A stretch of 64,000 nt of DNA from Polaribacter sejongensis. Its GTDB lineage: Bacteria > Bacteroidota > Bacteroidia > Flavobacteriales > Flavobacteriaceae. The stretch is taken from contig NZ_CP150667.1 of assembly GCF_038024065.1 (NCBI RefSeq), positions 2,363,501-2,427,500 of the forward strand, read 5' to 3'. Below the pieces are notes generated by a model that ran no database searches, was not told the DNA's origin, and saw only the letters and a program-made list of their open reading frames with translations. Positions within the stretch are counted from its first letter, which is position 1; each line of letters opens with the position of its first letter. Positions 7,558-17,258 of this stretch are shown one piece after another. Made by a program: the position numbers and the translations under genes.

Positions 7558-7591
7558 GATTTCAAAACAGAAAGTAAACACATTTAAGAAA

Positions 7592-8386
7592 ATGGCAAAC
7601 GTAAACATTCAAGAGTTATTAGATAGTGGTGTACACTTTGGACACTTAACTAGAAAATGGAACCCAAACATGGCTCCATACATTTATACAGAACGTAATG
7701 GTGTACACATCATCGATTTGTATAAAACAGCAGCAAAAATAGAAGAAACTTCAGAAGCTTTAAAAAAGATCGCTAACTCTGGACGTAAAATTTTATTTGT
7801 AGCTACTAAAAAACAAGCAAAAGATATCGTTGCTGAAAAAGCAAAAGCAGTAAACATGCCTTTCATTACAGAAAGATGGCCAGGTGGTATGTTAACTAAC
7901 TTTATTACTATTAGAAAAGCTGTTAAGAAAATGGCTCATATTGATAGAATGAAGCAAGATGGTTCTTTTGATGCATTATCTAAAAGAGAAAAATTACAAA
8001 TCAACCGTCAGAGAGAAAAATTAGAAAAGAATTTAGGTTCTATTTCTGATATGACTCGTTTACCTGGTGCATTATTTGTAGTAGATATTAAAAAAGAGCA
8101 CATTGCAGTAGCAGAAGCTCAAAAATTAAGCATTCCTATTTTTGCAATGGTTGATACGAACTCTGATCCTAGATTAGTAGATTTTATCATTCCAGCAAAT
8201 GATGATGCTTCTAAGTCTATAGACAAAGTATTATCTTATGTTACTGATGCAATTGCAGAAGGTTTATCAGATAGAAAAGCAGACAAAGAAAAAGTAAAAG
8301 AAACTAAAGAAGTTGCAGCTCCAAAAGCTGAAGCAGCAGCTCCTAAGGCAGAAGTTACTGAAGCACCTGCTGAAGAAAAAAAATAA
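7592..8386 (+). CDS. rpsB: 30S ribosomal protein S2
   Basis: 264 residues from ATG 7592 (MANVNIQELLDSGVHFGHLT), the usual S2 start; an upstream in-frame ATG at 7556 would overlap the leader stem and is rejected. Motifs include RKWNPNMAPYIY, KKQAKDIV, RWPGGMLTNF and DTNSDP. The C-terminal tail is a low-complexity Lys/Glu/Ala/Pro extension (about residues 226-264), common in Flavobacteriia. It is followed after 24 bp by tsf, as in most bacteria. Confidence 0.97.
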   Translation: MANVNIQELLDSGVHFGHLTRKWNPNMAPYIYTERNGVHIIDLYKTAAKIEETSEALKKIANSGRKILFVATKKQAKDIVAEKAKAVNMPFITERWPGGMLTNFITIRKAVKKMAHIDRMKQDGSFDALSKREKLQINRQREKLEKNLGSISDMTRLPGALFVVDIKKEHIAVAEAQKLSIPIFAMVDTNSDPRLVDFIIPANDDASKSIDKVLSYVTDAIAEGLSDRKADKEKVKETKEVAAPKAEAAAPKAEVTEAPAEEKK

Positions 8387-8410
8387 TTCTAACTAAAAAA
8401 CATACATAAC

Positions 8411-9382
8411 ATGGAAACAGTAAAGATTAGTGCTGCTGATGTTAAAAAATTAAGAGAAGCAACTGGAGCTGGAATGATGGACTGTAAAAAGGCATTAGTT
8501 GAGGCAGTTGGTGATTTTGATAAAGCAATTGACATTTTACGTAAAAAAGGTCAGAAAATTGCTGCAAAAAGAGCTGATAGAGAATCTACAGAAGGAGTTG
8601 CAGTAACAAAAATAAATGCTGATAACACTGCTGGTGTTGCTATCGTTTTAGCTTGTGAGACTGATTTTGTTGGTAAAAACGATGCTTTCGTTGAATTAGG
8701 AAGTCAATTTGCAGAGATTGCTTTAAATCATGCTGATAAGGAATCTTTCTTAGCGGCTGATTTTGGAGGTATGACTGTTGCTGATAAATTAATTGAGCAA
8801 ACTGGTGTTATTGGAGAAAAGTTAGAGATAACTGCTTTTGAGAAAATCGAAGCTGCTTATGTTGGTGCTTATACTCACATTGGTAAAATTGCTGCTTTAG
8901 TAGGTTTAACTGCTGCTGTAGATAACGCTGAAACTTTATCTAAAGACGTAGCTATGCAAGTAGCATCTATGGGTGCATCTTCTTTATCTTACAAAGATTT
9001 TGATCCTGCATTTGTTGCTGCTGAAACTGAAGCAAGAATTGCTGTAATTGAAAAAGATAATATTGAATTAGGAAGATTAGGAAAAACGTTGAAAAACGTA
9101 CCTCAATTTATCTCTATGTCTCAATTATCTGAAGAAGTTTTAGCAAAAGCTGAAGAAGCTGCAAAAGCTGAATTAGCTGCAGAAGGAAAACCAGAAAAAA
9201 TCTGGGATAGAATTTTACCAGGAAAAATGGAAAGATTTATTGCAGATAACACAACTTTAGATTTAGAGCAATGTCTTTTAGACCAAGCTTTTATTAAAGA
9301 TGAAAAGAAAAATGTTGCACAATATGTAAGTACATATGGTGATGTTTCTGTAAGTGGTTTCAAAAGAGTTACTTTAGGATAA
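8411..9382 (+). CDS. tsf: Elongation factor Ts
   Basis: EF-Ts is the guanine nucleotide exchange factor for EF-Tu. The 323-residue protein shows the N-terminal UBA-like domain with VKKLREATGAGMMDCKKAL, the ETDFVGKND block (TDFV contacts EF-Tu), and VGAYTHIGKI followed by VAMQVASM. The length exceeds E. coli EF-Ts (283) and is usual for Bacteroidota. It shares the rpsB operon and ends in a strong terminator at 9426-9467. Confidence 0.97.
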   Translation: METVKISAADVKKLREATGAGMMDCKKALVEAVGDFDKAIDILRKKGQKIAAKRADRESTEGVAVTKINADNTAGVAIVLACETDFVGKNDAFVELGSQFAEIALNHADKESFLAADFGGMTVADKLIEQTGVIGEKLEITAFEKIEAAYVGAYTHIGKIAALVGLTAAVDNAETLSKDVAMQVASMGASSLSYKDFDPAFVAAETEARIAVIEKDNIELGRLGKTLKNVPQFISMSQLSEEVLAKAEEAAKAELAAEGKPEKIWDRILPGKMERFIADNTTLDLEQCLLDQAFIKDEKKNVAQYVSTYGDVSVSGFKRVTLG

Positions 9383-9425
9383 ACATTTATCTTCTATTTT
9401 TGTAAATACAAGAATTTAAATATTT

Positions 9426-9467
9426 AAAACCTCGCATTCTATAATTTTAGAATTGCGAGGTTTTTTT
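9426..9467 (+). terminator. Intrinsic terminator after tsf
   Basis: AACCTCGC-ATTCTA pairs with TAGAATTGCGAGGTT (one bulged base), followed by seven T residues. Confidence 0.85.
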
Positions 9468-9501
9468 GTATCCCAAAAAAAGGAAACTCAAAAAAAAAGC
9501 T

Positions 9502-9509
9502 TAATTTTG
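9502..9509 (+). promoter_or_regulatory. -7 promoter element of pyrH
   Basis: TAATTTTG fits TAnnTTTG and lies 20 nt before the pyrH start, just after the tsf terminator. Confidence 0.6.
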
Positions 9510-9529
9510 CACAACTTTCAAAATAAACT

Positions 9530-10240
9530 ATGCAATACAAGAGAATTCTTTTAAAATTAAGTGGAGAAGCTTTAATGGGCGAAAGACAATACGGAATTGA
9601 TCCTAAACGTTTAGCTGAATACGCAAAAGAAATTAAAGAAGTAGTACAAAAAGGAATAGAAGTTGCCATTGTTATTGGTGGTGGAAATATCTTTAGAGGT
9701 GTTGCTGGTGCTGCAAATGGTATGGATCGTGTACAAGGAGACCATATGGGAATGTTAGCAACCTGTATTAACGGCCTTGCATTGCAAAGTGCACTAGAAG
9801 ATGAAGATGTGCATACGCGTTTGCAAACAGCTTTAGAAATTAAAGAAGTTGCAGAACCATATATTAAAAGAAAAGCAATCCGTCATTTAGAAAAAGGAAG
9901 AGTTGTTATATTTGGTGCAGGTACGGGAAATCCATATTTTACAACAGATACAGCTGCAGTTCTTAGAGCAATTGAAATAGATGCAGATGCTATTTTAAAA
10001 GGAACTCGTGTAGATGGAATCTATGATGTAGATCCAGAAAAAAATAAAGATGCTGTAAAATTTGAAAGCATCACTTTTAAAGACGTAATTAAAAAAGGTC
10101 TTAAAGTGATGGATATGACTGCATTTACATTAAGTGAAGAAAACAAATTGCCAATTATTGTTTTTGACATGAATACAAATGGAAACTTAATGAAATTAGT
10201 TTCTGGTGAAAAAATTGGTACTATTGTTAATACTCAATAA
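9530..10240 (+). CDS. pyrH: Uridylate kinase (UMP kinase)
   Basis: A 236-residue amino acid kinase-family enzyme that phosphorylates UMP to UDP. Motifs: [15 protein letters not shown] at the start, [11 protein letters not shown] for phosphate binding, [26 protein letters not shown] for the uridine site, and [12 protein letters not shown] for ATP. It has its own promoter, and frr follows 28 bp later, the classic tsf-pyrH-frr order. Confidence 0.97.
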   Translation: MQYKRILLKLSGEALMGERQYGIDPKRLAEYAKEIKEVVQKGIEVAIVIGGGNIFRGVAGAANGMDRVQGDHMGMLATCINGLALQSALEDEDVHTRLQTALEIKEVAEPYIKRKAIRHLEKGRVVIFGAGTGNPYFTTDTAAVLRAIEIDADAILKGTRVDGIYDVDPEKNKDAVKFESITFKDVIKKGLKVMDMTAFTLSEENKLPIIVFDMNTNGNLMKLVSGEKIGTIVNTQ

Positions 10241-10268
10241 TTAGGTTTTATAAAAATATTTACTGACC

Positions 10269-10823
10269 ATGAACGAAGAAATTGAATTTATTCTTGATTC
10301 CGCTAAAGAAGCGATGAATAATGCTATTGAGCATTTAATTAAAGAACTAAGAACTATTAGAGCTGGTAAAGCAACACCTGCAATGTTAGCAAATGTAATG
10401 GTAGATTATTATGGATCTCTAACTCCGTTAGGCCAAATTGCAAATGTTACAACTCCAGATCCAAGAACAATAGCTGTACAACCTTGGGAGAAAAACATGT
10501 TACAACCTATAGAAAAAGCTATAATGGTTGCCAACTTAGGTTTTAACCCAATGAATAATGGTGATATTATTATGATTAACGTTCCGCCATTAACAGAAGA
10601 AAGAAGAATCGGTTTAGCAAAACAAGCCAAAGCAGAAGCAGAACACGCAAAAGTAGGTATTAGAAATGCTCGTAAAGATGCTAATAATGATATCAAAAAA
10701 ACAGATGTTTCTGACGATCTTAAAAAAGTTTCAGAAGATGATGTTCAAAAATTAACAGATACTTTTGTAAAAAAGATAGAGGAAACACTCGCTGTTAAAG
10801 AAGTAGAAATCATGAAGGTTTAA
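10269..10823 (+). CDS. frr: Ribosome recycling factor
   Basis: 184 residues with ELRTIRAGKATPAML, PLGQIANVTTPDPRTIAVQPW and the coiled-coil tail. RRF splits post-termination ribosomes together with EF-G. It is co-transcribed with pyrH. A hairpin terminator (10841-10874) closes the operon. Confidence 0.97.
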   Translation: MNEEIEFILDSAKEAMNNAIEHLIKELRTIRAGKATPAMLANVMVDYYGSLTPLGQIANVTTPDPRTIAVQPWEKNMLQPIEKAIMVANLGFNPMNNGDIIMINVPPLTEERRIGLAKQAKAEAEHAKVGIRNARKDANNDIKKTDVSDDLKKVSEDDVQKLTDTFVKKIEETLAVKEVEIMKV

Positions 10824-10840
10824 AAAAACCGACACAATAA

Positions 10841-10874
10841 AAAAAGAGGGTGTTTCTTAACACTCTCTTTTTAT
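10841..10874 (+). terminator. Intrinsic terminator after frr
   Basis: 13-bp stem AAAAAGAGGGTGT / ACACTCTCTTTTT with one G-T pair and a 6-nt loop, ending in a T tract. Confidence 0.85.
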
Positions 10875-10918
10875 TTACAATAATATACAATTAATTACAA
10901 TTTCTAAAATTTAACTTA

Positions 10919-13297
10919 ATGAATTTCTGGACAAAAGTTGCTGGCCTTATCTTAAGAAACCGTTATTTGGTTTTATTAGTTATTGCCATCATTACAGGTT
11001 TATTAGCTTCACAAATGAAGTATATGAAATTCTCATATACAGAAGCAAATTTATTACCTGAAGATCACATAGCAAATCTAGAATACAACCAATTTTTAGA
11101 AATTTTTGGAGAAGAAGGCAATCTGGTTATTTTAGGAATTAAAGATTCTACAGTATTTACACCAAAAAAGTTTAATGCTTGGAATAATTTAGTTCGAAAA
11201 TTTGATAGTTTAGAAGAAATAGATTTTACAATTTCTATAGCAGATGTTCAAAAATTAAAGGCAGACAGAAAACAACGAAAATTTGTATTAGAACCTTTGT
11301 ATGAGAAGGAACCTACAACAACACAAGAGGTTTTAGACATAAAAAATCAACTTTTTGAAAAACTACCTTTCTACGATAATTTACTCTTTAATAAAGAAAC
11401 AGGTACGTTACAAACGGCCATTTATATTAAAAAAGAAATCATAAATACACCACAACGTAGAGATTTCATTTTTAACACTTTAATTCCGACCATAAAGAAA
11501 TTTGAAAAAGATAATAATGTAGACATTCGAGTATCTGGAATGCCTTACATTAGAACACTAAATGCACAAAACATACAAGATGAAATATTACTTTTTGTAG
11601 CAGGTGCATTAGGAATTACCGCAGTTATTTTCTTCTTTTTCTTCAGATCTTTTAGAGCAACCTTTATTACACTATTGGTAGTAATGACAGGTGTTATTTG
11701 GGCTTTTGGTTTTATAGGATGGTTCGGTTATGAGATAACAGTTTTATCGGCATTAATACCTCCTTTAATTATTGTTATTGGTGTACCCAATGCTGTTTTT
11801 CTGATTAATAAATATCAGCAAGAAATAAAGAAACATGGTCAGCAAGCAAAAGCCTTACAACGTGTAATTTCTAAGGTAGGTAATGCTACATTAATGACGA
11901 ACATTACAACTGCATCTGGTTTCGCAACATTTGTTTTTGTAAAAAGTAGTTTGCTTAGAGAATTTGGTATTCTTGCTTCCGTAAACATCATTAGTATTTT
12001 TATACTAGCCTTATTAATTATACCTATTTTATATAGTTTTATGCCACTTCCAAAAAAGAAGCATTTAAACCACTTAGAGACAAAGTGGATTGAAAATGTT
12101 GTGAATTGGATGGAAAAAATGGTACGAAACAGGAGAATAACAATCTATTTTACCACAGTTATTGTTATTGTTGCAGCAATTATAGGGGTTTACAAAATAA
12201 AAGTTTCGGGTAGTTTAATAGAAGACATGCCTAAAAGTTTAGAATTTTATCAAGATATAAAATTCTTTGAAAGTGAGTTTGGCGGTATTATGCCCTTAGA
12301 GATTTTAGTAGATACTAAAAAAGAAAAAGGAGTTATGAGTTTATCGACTTTAAAAAAGATGGAAAAAATAAATGAAGCCATAGAAGCTTTTCCGGAACTA
12401 TCTAAACCCATCTCTATCACCAATGTAGTAAAATACTCTAAACAGGCTTACTATAAAGGGAATCCTAAATATTATCAATTACCAACAAGTCAGGAACAAA
12501 GTTACATTTTTGCATATACCAAAAACTCAAATAGTGATGCAAGTATGCTTAAAAACTTTGTAGATTCTACAGGACGTTATGCAAGGATAACTACTTTTAT
12601 GAAAGACATTGGTACTGAAAAGATGAATGTAATTCAAGAACGTTTAAGAGAGGTAATTGCTAAAGAATTTCCGTCAGATAAATATACCGTTTCAGTTACA
12701 GGAAAAGCATTAGTTTTTATAAAAGGAACCAATTATTTAATAAAGAATTTAGTTATTTCTTTATCATTGGCTATTTTCTTAATCGCCATTTTTATGGCTT
12801 GGATGTTTAGATCTCCACCAATGATTTTTATTTCATTGCTGCCTAACATATTGCCATTACTAATTACAGCTGGTTTAATGGGCTACTTTGGTATTCCTAT
12901 AAAACCATCAACAATACTTGTATTTAGTATTGCGTTCGGTATTTCTGTAGATGATACGATTCACTTTTTAGCAAAATACAGACAAGAATTAATGGCTAAT
13001 AATTGGCGTGTAAAACCATCGGTTTATGGAGCACTTAGAGAAACAGGAGTAAGTATGTTCTATACTTCTATTGTACTCTTTTTTGGCTTTTTAACCTTTA
13101 CACTTTCTAGTTTTGGAGGTACCATTGCATTAGGTGGCTTAGTCTCTGTAACCTTATTATTGGCAATGGTTTCTAACTTACTATTATTACCTTCATTATT
13201 ATTAACTTTTGAAAAGAAAATAGCAAACAAAAAAGTATTTAAGGAACCTTCTATAAGAATTATTCCACCAGAGGAAGAAGACAAATTAGAAGAATAA
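10919..13297 (+). CDS. RND/MMPL family exporter
   Basis: A 792-residue protein with the two-fold repeat of the RND superfamily (MMPL/hydrophobe-exporter branch): TM1 at residues 16-33, a large periplasmic loop (about 40-220), five TM segments (220-385), a second TM/loop repeat (from about 405), and five more TM segments (620-775). The conserved IAFGISVDDTIHFLAKYRQ block lies in the second half and the matching PPLIIVIGVPNAVFLINKY in the first. Such proteins export lipids, hopanoids or other hydrophobic compounds using proton flux; the substrate cannot be read here. Monocistronic, ended by a perfect hairpin at 13326-13362. Confidence 0.85.
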   Translation: MNFWTKVAGLILRNRYLVLLVIAIITGLLASQMKYMKFSYTEANLLPEDHIANLEYNQFLEIFGEEGNLVILGIKDSTVFTPKKFNAWNNLVRKFDSLEEIDFTISIADVQKLKADRKQRKFVLEPLYEKEPTTTQEVLDIKNQLFEKLPFYDNLLFNKETGTLQTAIYIKKEIINTPQRRDFIFNTLIPTIKKFEKDNNVDIRVSGMPYIRTLNAQNIQDEILLFVAGALGITAVIFFFFFRSFRATFITLLVVMTGVIWAFGFIGWFGYEITVLSALIPPLIIVIGVPNAVFLINKYQQEIKKHGQQAKALQRVISKVGNATLMTNITTASGFATFVFVKSSLLREFGILASVNIISIFILALLIIPILYSFMPLPKKKHLNHLETKWIENVVNWMEKMVRNRRITIYFTTVIVIVAAIIGVYKIKVSGSLIEDMPKSLEFYQDIKFFESEFGGIMPLEILVDTKKEKGVMSLSTLKKMEKINEAIEAFPELSKPISITNVVKYSKQAYYKGNPKYYQLPTSQEQSYIFAYTKNSNSDASMLKNFVDSTGRYARITTFMKDIGTEKMNVIQERLREVIAKEFPSDKYTVSVTGKALVFIKGTNYLIKNLVISLSLAIFLIAIFMAWMFRSPPMIFISLLPNILPLLITAGLMGYFGIPIKPSTILVFSIAFGISVDDTIHFLAKYRQELMANNWRVKPSVYGALRETGVSMFYTSIVLFFGFLTFTLSSFGGTIALGGLVSVTLLLAMVSNLLLLPSLLLTFEKKIANKKVFKEPSIRIIPPEEEDKLEE

Positions 13298-13325
13298 AGA
13301 TTTAGTTGATATATAAATATTTACT

Positions 13326-13362
13326 AAAAAATCGGATGTTATTATTTAACATCCGATTTTTT
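13326..13362 (+). terminator. Intrinsic terminator after the RND exporter
   Basis: Perfect 15-bp stem AAAAAATCGGATGTT / AACATCCGATTTTTT with a 7-nt loop. Confidence 0.88.
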
Positions 13363-13671
13363 AATAGAAGAATGAATAATGTTTTAACGATATAAATTAA
13401 CAGTATTTTAAGCAAACAGCACCTAAAACTACTGTAAATATCATTGCTCATCTTCTCACAAAAAAGTATCTTTACTCCTTAATAAAAAACATTTTTTGTA
13501 TTTTATACTTAACTTTTTTTGATAAAAAATATCTCTTTTTTCTTAAAGATATATGACAATCAAAAAATTAGATTTCTATATAATTCTTCCTAAAAAAGGA
13601 GTTTTATAGAAAAAAACATCAGAATAATACAACCTATTAATAACATATATTTATATCAATATTATAAGAAT
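13363..13671 (+). other. Intergenic region before asnS
   Basis: About 310 bp of very AT-rich sequence with several A and T runs. It presumably holds the asnS promoter, but no TAnnTTTG element stands out close to the start. The only open frame, 18 codons from ATG 13553, is not convincing. Confidence 0.5.
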
Positions 13672-15105
13672 ATGATAAACAGCAACGTAGCCGAACTTTT
13701 AAAATCGGAAGGATTATTACTACAAGAAGTAACCCTAAAAGGATGGGTTAGAACATTTAGAAGCAATCGCTTTATTGCTTTAAATGATGGTACTACTATT
13801 AACAACATACAATGTGTTATCGATTTTGAAAACACAGATGAAACCACATTAAAAAGAATTACAACTGGTGCCGCTCTTTGTATAAAAGGGACTTTGGCTG
13901 CAAGCCAAGGAAAAGGTCAATCTGTAGAAATTCAAGTTTCAGAAATTGAAATTTTAGGAGATTCTAATCCAGATGAGTATCCTATTCAACCTAAAAAACA
14001 CAGTTTCGAGTTTTTAAGAGAAAATGCACATTTACGTGTAAGAACAAATACTTTTAGCGCTGTAATGCGTGTACGTTCTAAATTATCTTTTGCGGTACAT
14101 CAGTATTTTCAAGAAAGAGATTTTAATTATGTGAACACACCAATAGTTACAAGTTCTGATGCAGAGGGTGCTGGAGAAATATTTAAAGTTACAACCTTTA
14201 AAGACAACGAAGCTCCTTTAAACGAAGATGGTAAAATTGACCATTCTAAAGATTTCTTTGGTAAAGAAACTAATTTAACTGTTTCTGGCCAATTAGAAGC
14301 TGAAACTTTTGCAATGGCATTAGGAAAAGCGTATACTTTTGGACCAACCTTTAGAGCAGAAAATTCTAATACTACCCGTCATTTAGCTGAGTTTTGGATG
14401 ATAGAACCAGAGGTTGCCTTTATGGATTTAGATGGTAATATGGATTTAGCAGAAGACTTTATTAAGTATGTGATAAATTATGTTTTAGATAAATGTGCAG
14501 ATGATTTAGCTTTTCTAGACCAACGTTTAACACAAGAAGAAAAAAGCAAACCACAGGCACAAAGAAGTGAAATGAGTTTGTTAGACAAACTAAAGTTTGT
14601 TGTAGATAACAACTTTAAGAGAGTTTCTTATACAGAAGCAATTGATATTTTACGTAACTCTAAACCAAATAAAAAGAAAAAATTTCAATTCCCTATTAAT
14701 GAATGGGGAGCAGATTTACAATCTGAACACGAACGTTTTTTAGTTGAAAAACACTTTAAATGTCCGGTTATTTTATTTGATTATCCAGCAGACATCAAAG
14801 CATTTTACATGCGTTTAAATGATGATGGAAAGACAGTTAGAGCTATGGATGTTCTATTCCCAGGAATTGGAGAAATAGTTGGAGGATCACAAAGAGAAGA
14901 ACGTTATGATGTTTTAGCTGATAAAATGAAGACACTGGGTATTGAAGAAGAACTTTGGTGGTATTTAGATTTAAGAAAATTTGGTACAGCAGTTCATTCT
15001 GGTTTTGGATTAGGTTTTGAAAGACTTGTACAATTTACCACAGGAATGAGTAATATTAGAGACGTAATTCCGTTCCCAAGAACGCCACAAAATGCAGATT
15101 TTTAA
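13672..15105 (+). CDS. asnS: Asparagine--tRNA ligase
   Basis: A 477-residue class IIb synthetase. The N-terminal OB fold (about residues 15-105, [15 protein letters not shown]) binds the anticodon. The catalytic domain has motif 2 [21 protein letters not shown] and motif 3 [12 protein letters not shown]. The residues around the motifs ([10 protein letters not shown]) fit AsnRS rather than AspRS. Terminated by a hairpin at 15131-15164. Confidence 0.96.
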   Translation: MINSNVAELLKSEGLLLQEVTLKGWVRTFRSNRFIALNDGTTINNIQCVIDFENTDETTLKRITTGAALCIKGTLAASQGKGQSVEIQVSEIEILGDSNPDEYPIQPKKHSFEFLRENAHLRVRTNTFSAVMRVRSKLSFAVHQYFQERDFNYVNTPIVTSSDAEGAGEIFKVTTFKDNEAPLNEDGKIDHSKDFFGKETNLTVSGQLEAETFAMALGKAYTFGPTFRAENSNTTRHLAEFWMIEPEVAFMDLDGNMDLAEDFIKYVINYVLDKCADDLAFLDQRLTQEEKSKPQAQRSEMSLLDKLKFVVDNNFKRVSYTEAIDILRNSKPNKKKKFQFPINEWGADLQSEHERFLVEKHFKCPVILFDYPADIKAFYMRLNDDGKTVRAMDVLFPGIGEIVGGSQREERYDVLADKMKTLGIEEELWWYLDLRKFGTAVHSGFGLGFERLVQFTTGMSNIRDVIPFPRTPQNADF

Positions 15106-15130
15106 TAAAAAAATAAAAATTAAAGCACTA

Positions 15131-15164
15131 AAAACGTCATTCCTATCAGAATGACGTTTTTTAT
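15131..15164 (+). terminator. Intrinsic terminator after asnS
   Basis: Perfect 12-bp stem AAAACGTCATTC / GAATGACGTTTT with a 6-nt loop and a T-rich tail. Confidence 0.85.
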
Positions 15165-15178
15165 TTTAACCTATTTCA

Positions 15179-15186
15179 TATATTTG
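15179..15186 (+). promoter_or_regulatory. -7 promoter element of rpoN, five bases before the ATG
   Basis: TATATTTG fits TAnnTTTG and ends five bases before the rpoN start codon, so the transcript should begin at or next to the ATG. Confidence 0.6.
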
Positions 15187-15191
15187 TCTAT

Positions 15192-16649
15192 ATGCTAAAA
15201 CAAAGTTTACAATACAAGCTATTACAGAAATTATCTCCTCAACAGATACAGTTGATGAAGTTAATTCAATTGCCTACGCAAGCTTTTGAGGAACGTCTAA
15301 AACAAGAAATTGAAGAAAATCCTGCATTAGATACTGGTAAAGATGAAGCGGATTCTATAGATGATGATTTGTCGAATGAATATGATGATGCTGGAACCGA
15401 AAAAATAGAAGCAGAAGACATCAATATAGATGATTATCTTAGTGATGACGAAATACCAAATTACAAAACACAAGCTAATAATTACTCTGCTGATGATGAA
15501 GAGAAGAACGTACCTTATGCTAGTGGTACTAGTTTTCATCAATCTTTAAAAAATCAATTAAGTACCTATACTTTTACTGATGAAGAACTTTCTATAGCTG
15601 AGTTTTTAGTGGGTAGTATAGATGATAGTGGTTATATCAGAAGAGAAATTATAGATATAGTAGACGATTTAGCTTTTACAGAAAATGTTTTTACCACAGA
15701 AGAAAAAGTTATCTCTATTCTAAAAAAAGTGGTGCATACTTTAGATCCTATTGGTGTTGGAGCCAGAGATTTAAAGGAGTGTTTAATTATTCAACTAAAG
15801 AGAAAAGAAAGCAACAAAATTAGAAGTTTAGCAATTGATATTCTAGAAACTGCTTTTGATCATTTTGTAAAAAAACACTATAAAAAATTACAAGAAAAGT
15901 TTACTATTTCTGAAGAGGAATTAAAAGAAGTAAATAAAGAAATTTCTAAACTAAACCCTAAACCTGGGAGTTCTTATGCTGGTAATAATAAAATAGCAGA
16001 ACAGATTGTTCCTGACTTTTCTATTAAGTTGGTTGATGGGGAATTAGATTTAGTTTTGAATTCTAGAAATGCTCCTGAATTGCATATTTCTAGAGAATAT
16101 AACAATATGCTTAAAGGCTACCAAGAAGCTACCGTAAAAAGTAAGTCTCAAAAAGATGCTGTATTTTTTATCAAACAAAAATTAGATTCGGCAAAATGGT
16201 TTATTGATGCTATTAAACAGCGTCAGCAAACACTTTTAGTGACTATGAATACAATTATGCACTATCAGTATGATTATTTCTTAACAGGTGATGAGCGCAA
16301 GCTAAAACCAATGATTTTGAAAGATATTGCAGATAAAATTAACATGGATGTTTCTACTGTTTCTAGGGTTGCAAATAGTAAATATGTTTCTACTCCTTAT
16401 GGTACAAAATTAATTAAAGAATTCTTTTCTGAATCTATGAAAAATGATCAAGGAGAAGATGTATCTACCAAAGAAATAAAGAAAATATTAGAGACCGTAA
16501 TTTTAGAAGAGGATAAAAAGAAACCTCTAACGGATGAAAAACTAGCAGCAATTCTAAAGGAAAAAGGGTATCCTATTGCTAGAAGAACAGTGGCAAAATA
16601 CAGGGAACAGTTAGACTTACCTGTAGCTCGTTTACGTAAAGAAATTTAA
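15192..16649 (+). CDS. rpoN: RNA polymerase sigma-54 factor
   Basis: 485 residues in the sigma-54 order: N-terminal glutamine-rich activator-interacting region I (MLKQSLQYKLLQKLSPQQIQ), an acidic region II (about 50-110, rich in Asp/Glu), the core-binding domain, a helix-turn-helix (DKINMDVSTVSRVANSKYV), and the RpoN box ARRTVAKYRE (463-472) that reads the -24 element. Sigma-54 needs an AAA+ activator; none is in this window. The start is unambiguous from region I and lies directly at the inferred transcription start. The stop overlaps the next gene (TAATG). Confidence 0.95.
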   Translation: MLKQSLQYKLLQKLSPQQIQLMKLIQLPTQAFEERLKQEIEENPALDTGKDEADSIDDDLSNEYDDAGTEKIEAEDINIDDYLSDDEIPNYKTQANNYSADDEEKNVPYASGTSFHQSLKNQLSTYTFTDEELSIAEFLVGSIDDSGYIRREIIDIVDDLAFTENVFTTEEKVISILKKVVHTLDPIGVGARDLKECLIIQLKRKESNKIRSLAIDILETAFDHFVKKHYKKLQEKFTISEEELKEVNKEISKLNPKPGSSYAGNNKIAEQIVPDFSIKLVDGELDLVLNSRNAPELHISREYNNMLKGYQEATVKSKSQKDAVFFIKQKLDSAKWFIDAIKQRQQTLLVTMNTIMHYQYDYFLTGDERKLKPMILKDIADKINMDVSTVSRVANSKYVSTPYGTKLIKEFFSESMKNDQGEDVSTKEIKKILETVILEEDKKKPLTDEKLAAILKEKGYPIARRTVAKYREQLDLPVARLRKEI

Positions 16650-17248
16650 TGAAGTTTTATAAATTTATATCTGTAATGCTGCATCCGATTGTAATACCTA
16701 CAATTGGAATCACCTTATATTTTATATTGATTCAAAATAGTTTTAGCAAGAATCAAAAGTTTGCTGTTTTAGGTCTAATTTTTGTTACTACATACATTGT
16801 ACCTTTACTCATACTCATACTTTTTAGGCGATTTAAGCTTATAAAATCTTTTAAAGCTGAAAGTATTAAGGAAAGAAAAGTTCCTGTTGCTATGATGATA
16901 GTATTGTTTTATTTACTAGGTAATACTCTATATGGAATAGCTAACTTAAGAGATTTAGGAATGCTTTTTTACGCCACCTCATTAGGATTGGTATTTATAT
17001 ACATATTGTTTGCTTTTAAAATAAAAACAAGCATCCATTTAATATCTATAGGGATTACAATTGGCTTCTTTTATGTATTGAGTTTTATGTATCAGCAAAA
17101 CGTAACAGCAGTACTTATCTGTGGTTTGCTTCTCTCTGGAATTTTAGCAAGCGCAAGGTTGCACTTAAAAGCACACACACATAAAGAAGTGTATTTAGGT
17201 TTTATACTAGGGTTTCTATCTCCAAGTATTGTTTTCTACTTTCTATAA
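16649..17248 (+). CDS. Uncharacterised integral membrane protein
   Basis: 199 residues with about six TM segments and short loops. The last third (SGILASARLHLKAHTHKEVYLGFILGFL) resembles the C-terminal helices of PAP2-type membrane phosphatases, including the SARLHLKAHT block, but the full acid phosphatase signature (KxxxxxxRP and PSGH) is not present, so enzymatic activity is not claimed. It is coupled to rpoN through a one-base stop/start overlap. Its 3' end overlaps the convergent beta-barrel gene by 6 bp. Confidence 0.65.
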   Translation: MKFYKFISVMLHPIVIPTIGITLYFILIQNSFSKNQKFAVLGLIFVTTYIVPLLILILFRRFKLIKSFKAESIKERKVPVAMMIVLFYLLGNTLYGIANLRDLGMLFYATSLGLVFIYILFAFKIKTSIHLISIGITIGFFYVLSFMYQQNVTAVLICGLLLSGILASARLHLKAHTHKEVYLGFILGFLSPSIVFYFL

Positions 17249-17258
17249 AAGATAGAAA
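17240..17258. terminator. Bidirectional hairpin over two overlapping convergent stop codons
   Basis: TTTCTAT-aaaag-ATAGAAA spans both the TAA of the membrane-protein gene (17246-17248) and the TAG of the convergent gene (17243-17245). A-rich and T-rich flanks allow weak termination in both directions. Confidence 0.45.

Noticed and set aside
13553..13609. 18-codon frame starting MTIKKLDFYI
   Set aside because: It looks faintly like the start of an LptF/LptG permease but stops after 18 codons, and nothing similar follows in any frame.
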